Part shown: one piece after another, positions 8,103 to 15,203 of the stretch | Position numbering within the stretch: position 1 is the first letter of the stretch | How the letters are laid out: each line of letters opens with the position of its first letter | Assembly: GCA_024398125.1 (NCBI GenBank) | Contig: JAKSJO010000006.1 | Location: forward strand, 29,102-93,101 | Direction of reading: 5' to 3' | DNA: 64,000 bases | Source: Bacteroidales bacterium | GTDB taxonomy: Bacteria; Bacteroidota; Bacteroidia; Bacteroidales; UBA932 | The notes under the pieces: generated by a model | Told to the model about the DNA's origin: nothing | Databases searched by the model: none | Seen by the model: the letters and a program-made list of their open reading frames with translations, nothing else | Position numbers and translations under genes: made by a program

Positions 8103-9161
8103 ATGAAGACAATCAACAAATTCTTTATCGCAGCTTTAGCTGCGTTGTCGCTTACAGCCTGCCGCCAGGACCCGCCTTTTGTTCCAGAAACAGGAATTCA
8201 GGGAGCGGTTGTGCTCAACAACGGCAACTGGGGAAGCAATGACGCTTCCATCGCAATCTACAACCCTGATGACAAGACCGTCGCTGCCGAGCAGTTCTTT
8301 GCGGCAAACGGCCAGCACCTCGGCGACCTCGGCCAGGACATCCTTGTCCTCGGCGATGAAATCTACATTGCCATGAATGGATCGAAAGTCGTATTCGTCA
8401 CAGACCGCGACCTGAAGATCAAGGAGGCCATCGAAGTGGAATACAATGGAGCCAAGATGGCTCCACGCTACCTGGCAGAAAGCAACGGAAAGGTATATGT
8501 AACATATTACGAAGGCTTCCTAGGCGAGATTGATCCTTCAACCCATAAGGTGCGCACGACAGCTGTCGGTTCATACCCCGAGGGCCTCTGCATCAAGGGC
8601 GGCAAGGCATATGTTGCGAACTCCGGATACGGATACGACAATACCGTCTCGGTTGTCGACCTGGCCTCATTCAAGGAAGTCAACAAGATCACTGTCAACC
8701 AGAACCCCCAGTATGTTGTCGCAGACAAGGACGGCAAGACCCTCTATGTATGCTCATGGGACGCCTACGACCCAGTTACTTATGCAGTGACTTCGCCTTC
8801 GAAGCTCCAGAAAGTCGACCTCGCCAGCGGCAATGTATCGGATATGGACTATTCCGATGTAAAGTGCATTGTCGAGGGTCCGGACAACAAGATGTTCGTT
8901 GCCCAGGGTGGCTATGACGAGAACTGGCAGGTCTGCGGCAGCATCAAGGTCATCGACATGGCCAGCGGTGCCGACAAGGGTCTGTTCACAAAGGACCAGA
9001 TTCTGAACTACTACTCGCTTTCTTACAGCAATGGATTCGTATTCGTAGGAGCTTCAGACTACAAGACCAACGGAGACATCTATCTCTACAAGGCTGACGG
9101 ATCCCTGGTCGACAAGTTCGACTCGCAGGGTCTCAACCCTCAGAAAGGCCTTTATCTCTAG
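8103..9161 (+). CDS. btuG: BtuG-like surface lipoprotein, beta-propeller (cobalamin capture)
   Basis: The 352-aa lipoprotein has its lipobox ending at C20 (ALSLTAC). The mature part is built of repeated YVTN/NHL-like propeller blades such as GKVYVTYYEG, GKAYVANSGYG and GKTLYVCSWDAY, matching the DUF5074/BtuG family. In Bacteroides, BtuG sits on the cell surface, binds cobalamin very tightly and hands it to BtuB. Here it starts 1 nt after the btuB stop, under the same riboswitch. Function is assigned from family and context; the B12-contacting residues were not checked. Confidence 0.85.
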   Translation: MKTINKFFIAALAALSLTACRQDPPFVPETGIQGAVVLNNGNWGSNDASIAIYNPDDKTVAAEQFFAANGQHLGDLGQDILVLGDEIYIAMNGSKVVFVTDRDLKIKEAIEVEYNGAKMAPRYLAESNGKVYVTYYEGFLGEIDPSTHKVRTTAVGSYPEGLCIKGGKAYVANSGYGYDNTVSVVDLASFKEVNKITVNQNPQYVVADKDGKTLYVCSWDAYDPVTYAVTSPSKLQKVDLASGNVSDMDYSDVKCIVEGPDNKMFVAQGGYDENWQVCGSIKVIDMASGADKGLFTKDQILNYYSLSYSNGFVFVGASDYKTNGDIYLYKADGSLVDKFDSQGLNPQKGLYL

Positions 9162-9180
9162 ATCCCATTCCAGGAGCGCT

Positions 9181-9211
9181 TGCCCTGACAGTAAACTGTC
9201 GGGGCATTTTT
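9181..9211 (+). terminator. Rho-independent terminator after btuG
   Basis: An 11-bp stem with one G-U pair (TGCCCTGACAG with CTGTCGGGGCA), a TAAA loop and five T follow the btuG stop codon. Confidence 0.88.
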
Positions 9212-9235
9212 GTAACAGTTTTTCCGTTTTTGAAT

Positions 9236-9243
9236 TATCTTTG
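9236..9243 (+). promoter_or_regulatory. -7 promoter element (TATCTTTG) for the YitT gene
   Basis: An exact TAnnTTTG match, 19 nt before the ATG at 9263, with a TTTG about 23 nt upstream. It lies downstream of the longest in-frame start and so argues for the later ATG. Confidence 0.7.
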
Positions 9244-9262
9244 TTTCAAAATCCGGATAATA

Positions 9263-10153
9263 ATGATGATAAACAAAGAAACTGTCAAGGAGTACTCACT
9301 CCTTGTCCTGGGCAATTTCGTATTTGCGATGGGAGCTGTGATGCTTGTGGAACCTTATGGTTTTGCTCCTGGTGGCACATACGGTCTTTCCATGGTATTC
9401 CATCACCTCTGGGGTTGGAGAACCGAGCTTGCCGCCCTCTGTATGGATATTCCTCTTCTCCTTCTGGGAATCGCCATTCTTGGCAAACAGTTCGGCGTCA
9501 AGACCGTCATGAGCACGCTGCTGCTTCCTGCTTTCATGTGGTTTTTCCATGCCGTCTATGGCTTTGATTCACTGCTGGAGCCCGGCATCAGCGACATGAA
9601 TCTTCTCCAGAACCACATTCTTGCAGCTATCTTCGGCGGAGTCCTCTATGGCGCCGGTCTCGGTCTTGTCTACAAGTCACGGGCAACCACAGGAGGTTCC
9701 GACATCCTTGCAATGATTCTCAAGAAATACACTCACATGTCCATGGGAACCGCGACATTGATCGTTGATGGCATCATCACCCTCTCGACCGTCGTTGCGT
9801 TCAGAATCTGGACCCTTCCGATGTATTCATGGATCATCATCTTCGTTTCCAGCCGCATGATCGACTTCATCCTTGAAGGTCAGCCTTCGAAGACAATCAT
9901 GATCATCAGCAAGGAGACTGAAGCGATCAGAAAGTATATCATCGAGGACATGGACCGCGGTGCAACCCTCATCCCTGCAAAAGGAATGTACAAGGGCGAG
10001 GAGAGAGACATCATCTACGTAGTCCTCACCCGACGCGAGCTCATCTCGATCCGTCACAAGATCGCGGAGCTTGATCCTTACGCTTTCATCAACGTGATTG
10101 ATTCCGCAGAAATCCTCGGCGAAGGATTCAAGAATATAAATTCATCTATATAA
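9263..10153 (+). CDS. YitT-family membrane protein (DUF161/DUF2179)
   Basis: This inner-membrane protein of about 296 aa has several hydrophobic helices in its first 210 residues (for example LLVLGNFVFAMGAVMLV, ELAALCMDIPLLLLGIAIL, ILAAIFGGVLYGAGLGLVY), then a conserved ATTGGSDILAMIL signature, and a soluble C-terminal DUF2179 domain (SKTIMIISKETEAIRKYI onward). Function of the family is not established; a transporter role is often guessed. I start at 9263 rather than the longer frame because the promoter lies in between. The gene is monocistronic. Confidence 0.88.
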   Translation: MMINKETVKEYSLLVLGNFVFAMGAVMLVEPYGFAPGGTYGLSMVFHHLWGWRTELAALCMDIPLLLLGIAILGKQFGVKTVMSTLLLPAFMWFFHAVYGFDSLLEPGISDMNLLQNHILAAIFGGVLYGAGLGLVYKSRATTGGSDILAMILKKYTHMSMGTATLIVDGIITLSTVVAFRIWTLPMYSWIIIFVSSRMIDFILEGQPSKTIMIISKETEAIRKYIIEDMDRGATLIPAKGMYKGEERDIIYVVLTRRELISIRHKIAELDPYAFINVIDSAEILGEGFKNINSSI

Positions 10154-10158
10154 GATAA

Positions 10159-10340
10159 GGGGGAGACGACTCCCCCTGCGACCCCCACGGCCTTTCCACC
10201 TTTCCGTATTTGTTCGTAAACTCACAAATACACGGCACGGCCGATCCGCTGATGCGGATTCGCTTCACGAGAATGTTAAATAAAAGAGCCGTCCTTGCGG
10301 GCGGCTCTTCGTATGTTTTGGATCAAGGGGTCTGACCCCG
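10159..10340. other. Intergenic cluster of five short hairpins
   Basis: The 190-nt gap holds five inverted repeats: GGGGGAG/CTCCCCC (10159-10176), GTATTTGT/ACAAATAC (10206-10231), ATCCGC/GCGGAT (10244-10259), an 11-bp stem (10284-10309) and GGGGT/ACCCC (10327-10339). Only the fourth is followed by a T run, on the minus strand. No open reading frame or promoter is evident here. Confidence 0.6.
10276..10310 (-). terminator. Terminator downstream of the GH3 beta-glucosidase gene
   Basis: On the minus strand an 11-bp stem with one wobble pair (AAGAGCCG... with ...CGGCTCTT) is followed by TTTTATTTAAC. It begins 36 nt after the GH3 stop codon. It may also act on the plus strand for the YitT gene, though T enrichment there is weak. 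Confidence 0.75.
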
Positions 10341-10345
10341 ATTCA

Positions 10346-12670
10346 TTATTTAACTGCGATTTCCTGTACAGGGGTGGCTGGGTGCATCACGTCGTGTACA
10401 GGCCATGCCTGTGCCTTTGCGACCTTGACGCTGACGTTGCAGCGGATATCCTCCGATGAGGCTCCGAAGAGGACCTTATAGGTTCCTGCTGCGGTCTCCC
10501 ATGCACTGGTAGCCTCGTTGAATGAAGCGAGGGTGTATGGATCGATGGTCATGGTGAGGGTTTCGCTCTCGCCAGGCTTGAGCTCACGGGTCTTGGCGAA
10601 TGCCTTGAGCTCGAATTCAGGCTTTACGAGGCCACCGTCTGGAGCGGTCACGTAGATCTGTACAGCCTCCTTGCCGGCAGCGGCACCAGTATTCTTCACG
10701 GTAACGGCTGCGGTCATGGTACCATCCTTGGCAACCTTTACGTATGGTGCAGAGTATGCGAAGGTGGTGTAGCCGAGACCAAATCCGAATGGGTATGACA
10801 CAGCCTTTCCTGCTGTTGCGAAGTAACGGTAGCCAACCCAGATTCCTTCCTGATACTGAGTATTGTCAACATCCTTCACAGGGCCACGGCCACGACCACG
10901 GCCTGCGTTGTTCGAGTAGTTGTATGGGAAGTTGAATGAAGAAGGAATATCGAAGTATGATACAGGGAAGGTCATAGGGAGCTTACCTGAAGGATAAGAT
11001 GCACCGCTGAGGACATCAGCAACAGTGTAGCCACCCTCCTGACCTGGAGTCCATGCGAGGAGGATTGCGTCAGGAGTGTTCTTCCATGAAGCAGTCTCGA
11101 TAACGCCGCCGATATTGAGGACTACGATAGCCTTCTTGCCTGCTACATGATAGATATCCGATACGTTCTGGATCATTTCACGCTCCTGCGCGGTAAGGGT
11201 GAAGTCTCCATCTGCTGCCTTGCGGTCACCGCCTTCACCTGCATTGCGGGAAATGGTGATGATTGCGATATCGGTATTGGCAACCTGGCGCTCGATGAGG
11301 CCGCGGGTAACGTTCATCTCTGCGAGGACTGCGTCGCCAAGAAGGATACCTGAAGCGGCACCACCTGCTGCATTGACAGCCTTGGTGTAGTCGATGTACT
11401 TGTGATAGAGGCCAGCAATGGTCTCATTGACCTCGTAGCCATTCACCTTGAGACCATCCTCGATGTTGCGGATGTATGCCTTGTTCACATTGCCTGATCC
11501 GGTACCGCCTGCGATGAAGTCGTATGAGCCTACACCATAGAGAGCGACACTCTTCACGTCCTTCATAGGAAGGGTTGCATCATTCTTAAGAAGAACCATT
11601 GCCTCGGCAGCGCCCTTGCGGACGAGTTCTGCATGTGCTTTGAGGTCTGGCTTGTCGCTGTACTTGTACTTGTTGAAGCGTGGAGTGCGTACGATGTACT
11701 CAAGCATCCTGCGTACATTGGTATTGAGCTGAGCCTCGCTGATGCTTCCGTCCTTGACGCCTGCGATGATGCGCTCGATCTCGATCTCGGCACCTGGCTC
11801 CATGAGGTCGTTTCCTGCGTTCACAGCCTTGACGGTACCTTCCTTTGTGCCCCAGTCGGTCATCACGATGCCGTTGAAACCCCATTCGTCGCGAAGGATG
11901 GTGGTGAGAAGGTCGCGGTTCTGCTGGGTGAACTGGCCATTGAGTCTGTTGTATGAAGACATAACGGTCCAAGGATCACTTTCCTTGACAGCGATCTCGA
12001 AGCCCTTGAGATACATCTCACGAAGAGCGCGGACACTGATAAGAGCGTCGTTCTCCTGACGGTTGGTCTCCTGGCTGTTTGCAGCGAAATGCTTGATGCT
12101 GACGCCGACACCGTTGCTCTGGACGCCACGGGTGTAGGCTGCAGCCATCTTTCCGGTAAGGAATGGATCCTCTGAGTAATACTCGAAGTTGCGGCCACAG
12201 AGAGGGTTGCGATGAAGGTTGAGACCTGGCGCGAGAAGGACGTCAGCTCCATACTCGAGGACCTCGTTACCCATAGCAGTGGTAAACTCCTCGACAAGTG
12301 GAAGATTCCATGTTGAAGCCATGGATGTTCCTACAGGGAAACCGGTACAATAATAGGTCTGGTTGCTTCCCTGGCGCTTTGGCTCGATACGAAGGCCGGC
12401 AGGACCGTCAGAAAGAACGGTTCTAGGAATGCCCAGACGGTCGATGCCACGGGTAGTACCGGCAGCACCAGGAACGAGGATAGTGCTTGATGCAGTCATG
12501 CTGCCTGCATTCATGCTGCCCCAGCCACCTCCGACAAGAAGGGTGGCCTTTTCCTCGAGGGTCATCGCCTTGATGACTTCGTCAATGTTATCCTTGCGCA
12601 GCTGCGGCTGTGCAACGGCTGTGACAGTTCCTGCCACGGCCAGAATAGCGGCTAGTGTCTTTTTTAACAT
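10346..12670 (-). CDS. Exported glycoside hydrolase family 3 (beta-glucosidase-like)
   Basis: The 774-aa exported GH3 enzyme begins with a signal peptide (MLKKTLAAILAVAGTVTAVA). It has the GH3 TIM-barrel N-terminal domain with RIEPKRQG, the KHFAANSQETNR substrate-binding segment and the nucleophile Asp in GIVMTDWG. An alpha/beta C-terminal domain follows (AMVLLKNDATLP, GEGGDRKAADGDF), and then a fibronectin type III-like end (AAAGKEAVQIYVTAP onward). An unusual short Gly-Arg stretch (GRGRGRGP) interrupts the second domain. The start is the ATG at 12670, 33 nt after a -7 element. The likely activity is release of beta-linked glucose in the periplasm; the true sugar specificity cannot be read. 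Confidence 0.9.
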   Translation of the reverse strand: MLKKTLAAILAVAGTVTAVAQPQLRKDNIDEVIKAMTLEEKATLLVGGGWGSMNAGSMTASSTILVPGAAGTTRGIDRLGIPRTVLSDGPAGLRIEPKRQGSNQTYYCTGFPVGTSMASTWNLPLVEEFTTAMGNEVLEYGADVLLAPGLNLHRNPLCGRNFEYYSEDPFLTGKMAAAYTRGVQSNGVGVSIKHFAANSQETNRQENDALISVRALREMYLKGFEIAVKESDPWTVMSSYNRLNGQFTQQNRDLLTTILRDEWGFNGIVMTDWGTKEGTVKAVNAGNDLMEPGAEIEIERIIAGVKDGSISEAQLNTNVRRMLEYIVRTPRFNKYKYSDKPDLKAHAELVRKGAAEAMVLLKNDATLPMKDVKSVALYGVGSYDFIAGGTGSGNVNKAYIRNIEDGLKVNGYEVNETIAGLYHKYIDYTKAVNAAGGAASGILLGDAVLAEMNVTRGLIERQVANTDIAIITISRNAGEGGDRKAADGDFTLTAQEREMIQNVSDIYHVAGKKAIVVLNIGGVIETASWKNTPDAILLAWTPGQEGGYTVADVLSGASYPSGKLPMTFPVSYFDIPSSFNFPYNYSNNAGRGRGRGPVKDVDNTQYQEGIWVGYRYFATAGKAVSYPFGFGLGYTTFAYSAPYVKVAKDGTMTAAVTVKNTGAAAGKEAVQIYVTAPDGGLVKPEFELKAFAKTRELKPGESETLTMTIDPYTLASFNEATSAWETAAGTYKVLFGASSEDIRCNVSVKVAKAQAWPVHDVMHPATPVQEIAVK

Positions 12671-12703
12671 GTTTTTAGGGTTCTTGGTTATATGTTTATA
12701 ACA

Positions 12704-12711
12704 CAAATGTA
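12704..12711 (-). promoter_or_regulatory. -7 promoter element (TACATTTG) for the GH3 beta-glucosidase
   Basis: Exact TAnnTTTG match on the minus strand, 33 nt before the ATG at 12670. It excludes the longer in-frame start at 12706. Confidence 0.65.
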
Positions 12712-12779
12712 ACCAAAAACCCTAAATATCAGTGTGTTTTGCAGGGCGTTTTTTAGGATGCCTAAATAAGAATTCCGAG

Positions 12780-14963
12780 CTAGCTCAAAGTAGCCAGAAG
12801 CTCACGATATTTGATCAGCGGCCAGAACTCGTCATCCACGACCATCTCCAGCCTGTCTATCTTGCCTCGGATAAGGTCAATCATCGGAACGACCTCCGCC
12901 TCATAACTCTTCGCACGCTCAACGATATCCTCGATCTTGTTCAGTCTGCGACGCACGTCTGTCATTGCGAGCGAAGACTCATAAATCTCACCTGAAAGCA
13001 TGCTGATGTTCTCCAGAACTTCAAGTTCATTCTTTGCAAGCTGCTGATATCTGTCCGGGAAGATTTCCTTCAGTCCCTTGATGTTCTCGATGAGAAGATT
13101 CTGGTACTTTATCGCAGTCGGAACAATATGGTTCTTTGCAATGTCCTCAACGACACGGGACTCGATCTGGACCTTCTTGAGATAGGTCTCATTCTTGATC
13201 TCGTATCGCGCCTGAAGCTCGACACGGTTGAGAACGTGATACTTTTCAAAGACCTTGATGTTGTCTTCGGTAAGATACTCGCCGAAGGCCTCTGTCATCT
13301 TCATGCTTCTGAGGCCGCGGTCCCCTGCCTCCCTGAGCCACTCCTCGCTGTAGCCGTTGCCCTCGAAACGAACCTTCTTGCTTGCAACGATGAACTGGCG
13401 TATTACCTTGAAGATAGCTTCGTCCTTCTTTTCTCCCTTCTCGATGAGCCTGTCCACAGCCTGCTTGAATTCCGTAAGAGTCTCGGTCACGGCTGTGAGG
13501 ATCGCAATCATCGGGAGCGCACAGTTGGTCGACGATCCTGGCGCACGGAACTCGAAACGATTACCGGTGAATGCGAATGGAGAGGTTCTGTTACGGTCCG
13601 TGTTGTCCTGCATGATCTCCGGGATCTTGCCGATATGGAGCTTGAGCGCTGTCTTCTGGTCCGTAGTAAGCTTTTTCGAAAGCCTCTTCTCGATGCTGTC
13701 GAGCATCTCATTCATGGTCGCGCCGGCGAATACGGAAAGGATCGCAGGAGGAGCCTCGTTGCCGCCAAGACGGCATGCGTTTCCGGCCGAAGCGACTGAA
13801 GCCATCATAAGCGAGCCGCGGTCGTGGCAGGCCTTGAGCACGCATACGAAAAACGCAAGGAACTGGGTATTTGTCTTAGGATTCTTTCCTGGAGCAAGAA
13901 GATTCACACCTGTATTGGTTGCGAGAGACCAGTTGCAATGCTTTCCCGAGCCATTGACACCTGCGAAAGGCTTTTCATGGAAGAGGACCTTGAGGTGATG
14001 GCGGTTTGCGACCTTGCGCATGATCGACATAAGGAGGATATTATGGTCGATGGCGACATTGCACTCCTCAAACAGAGGTGCGCACTCGAACTGGTTTGGA
14101 GCGACCTCGTTATGTCTGGTCATCAGTGGAATGCCAAGTCTGAAACACTCCTCTTCGAAATCCTTCATGAAGTCCTCGACACGCTCGGGAATGGCTCCCC
14201 AATAATGGTCTTCGAGCTGCTGGTCCTTTGCTGCTGTATGTCCCATGAGGGTACGTCCGGTCTGGATAAGGTCAGGGCGGGCGTTGTAGAGAGCCTCGTC
14301 GACAAGGAAGTACTCCTGCTCGCAGCCTAGCGTGGTAACAACCTTTGTGACGTCCTTGTCGAAGAACTGGCATACATCGACGGCAGCCTTGTCAACCGCG
14401 TTCATGGCACGCAGGATAGGAGTCTTGAAGTCAAGAGCCTCGCCTGTGTATGCAACGAAAATACTTGGGATACAGAGTGTCTTGTCCGTGATGAATGCAG
14501 GCGACGATGGGTCCCATGCGCTGTAGCCGCGAGCCTCGAAAGTATTGCGGAGGCCGCCGCTAGGGAATGAAGAAGCGTCCGGTTCCTGCTGGGCAAGCAT
14601 ATTGCCTGAGAACTTTTCGAACGACTGCTCGCCAAGGTGCGGATCCAGAAAGGCATCATGCTTCTCTGCCGTACTTTCGTTTAGAGGCTGGAACCAGTGG
14701 GTATAATGGGTCGCGCCCTTTTCTATCGCCCATATCTTCATGCCTTCGGCAACCTGGTCCGCAATGGTGCGGTCGATAGGAGTTCCATCGTTGATTGCGG
14801 CCATGACCTTCTTGTAGACCTCCGACGAAAGATACTCCTTCATCTGGTTCTTTCCGAAAACGTCGCATCCGAAATATGAAGAAACCTTGCCGTCCTTGAG
14901 GACAGGCTTTGGGTAGCTGCGCGAAGCCATGGTTTCAAGCGCCTTGAATCTCAGTGAATCCAT
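12780..14963 (-). CDS. glnN: Glutamine synthetase, type III (GlnN)
   Basis: This large (727 aa) glutamine synthetase converts glutamate, ammonia and ATP to glutamine; type III is the main form in Bacteroidales. The N-terminal region has YFGCDVFGKNQMKEYLS, a GSIII feature. The catalytic core shows LGCEQEYFLVD (metal-binding Glu), GVNGSGKHCNWSL, NEAPPAILSVFAG and NRTSPFAFTGNRFEFRAPGSS. A C-terminal helical extension of about 130 residues ends at the hexamer interface region. I chose the ATG at 14963; the longer frame to 15113 would run through the promoter. It is monocistronic. Confidence 0.95.
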   Translation of the reverse strand: MDSLRFKALETMASRSYPKPVLKDGKVSSYFGCDVFGKNQMKEYLSSEVYKKVMAAINDGTPIDRTIADQVAEGMKIWAIEKGATHYTHWFQPLNESTAEKHDAFLDPHLGEQSFEKFSGNMLAQQEPDASSFPSGGLRNTFEARGYSAWDPSSPAFITDKTLCIPSIFVAYTGEALDFKTPILRAMNAVDKAAVDVCQFFDKDVTKVVTTLGCEQEYFLVDEALYNARPDLIQTGRTLMGHTAAKDQQLEDHYWGAIPERVEDFMKDFEEECFRLGIPLMTRHNEVAPNQFECAPLFEECNVAIDHNILLMSIMRKVANRHHLKVLFHEKPFAGVNGSGKHCNWSLATNTGVNLLAPGKNPKTNTQFLAFFVCVLKACHDRGSLMMASVASAGNACRLGGNEAPPAILSVFAGATMNEMLDSIEKRLSKKLTTDQKTALKLHIGKIPEIMQDNTDRNRTSPFAFTGNRFEFRAPGSSTNCALPMIAILTAVTETLTEFKQAVDRLIEKGEKKDEAIFKVIRQFIVASKKVRFEGNGYSEEWLREAGDRGLRSMKMTEAFGEYLTEDNIKVFEKYHVLNRVELQARYEIKNETYLKKVQIESRVVEDIAKNHIVPTAIKYQNLLIENIKGLKEIFPDRYQQLAKNELEVLENISMLSGEIYESSLAMTDVRRRLNKIEDIVERAKSYEAEVVPMIDLIRGKIDRLEMVVDDEFWPLIKYRELLATLS

Positions 14964-14983
14964 CTTTTCAATAATTTGGGCTG

Positions 14984-14991
14984 CAAATATA
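14984..14991 (-). promoter_or_regulatory. -7 promoter element (TATATTTG) for glnN
   Basis: Exact match on the minus strand, 20 nt before the glnN ATG. No obvious nitrogen-responsive operator could be recognised in the roughly 240-nt gap to the divergent gene. Confidence 0.7.
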
Positions 14992-15174
14992 GTTATTTTA
15001 CGCCACACCCCATTATTTTCAGGGCATTTTCGCCAAAACACCTTATATTTTTCCAATATACCCTCGAAATACAGGGGCTCAATCCAAATTCTATAGCTTT
15101 TTCGAGAATTCACAACGCAAACGACGAGGACTTTTTTCCATTATCCTCAGCTTGCTAAAAACAGTTGGAATTAG

Positions 15175-15182
15175 TAACTTTA
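15175..15182 (+). promoter_or_regulatory. Probable -7 element (TAACTTTA) for the receiver/ATP-grasp fusion gene
   Basis: It matches TAnnTTTG at all fixed positions but the last, with TTG 20 nt upstream, and ends 21 nt before the ATG at 15204. Confidence 0.5.
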
Positions 15183-15203
15183 CATGATTTAACAAATACC
15201 CAC

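Noticed and set aside
10346-12670. Possible polysaccharide utilisation locus around the GH3 genes
   Set aside because: No SusC/SusD pair, hybrid two-component system or other glycan enzymes adjoin either GH3 gene.
13128-13998. Two overlapping plus-strand open frames inside glnN
   Set aside because: They lie antisense to the conserved GSIII core, with no promoter or domain.
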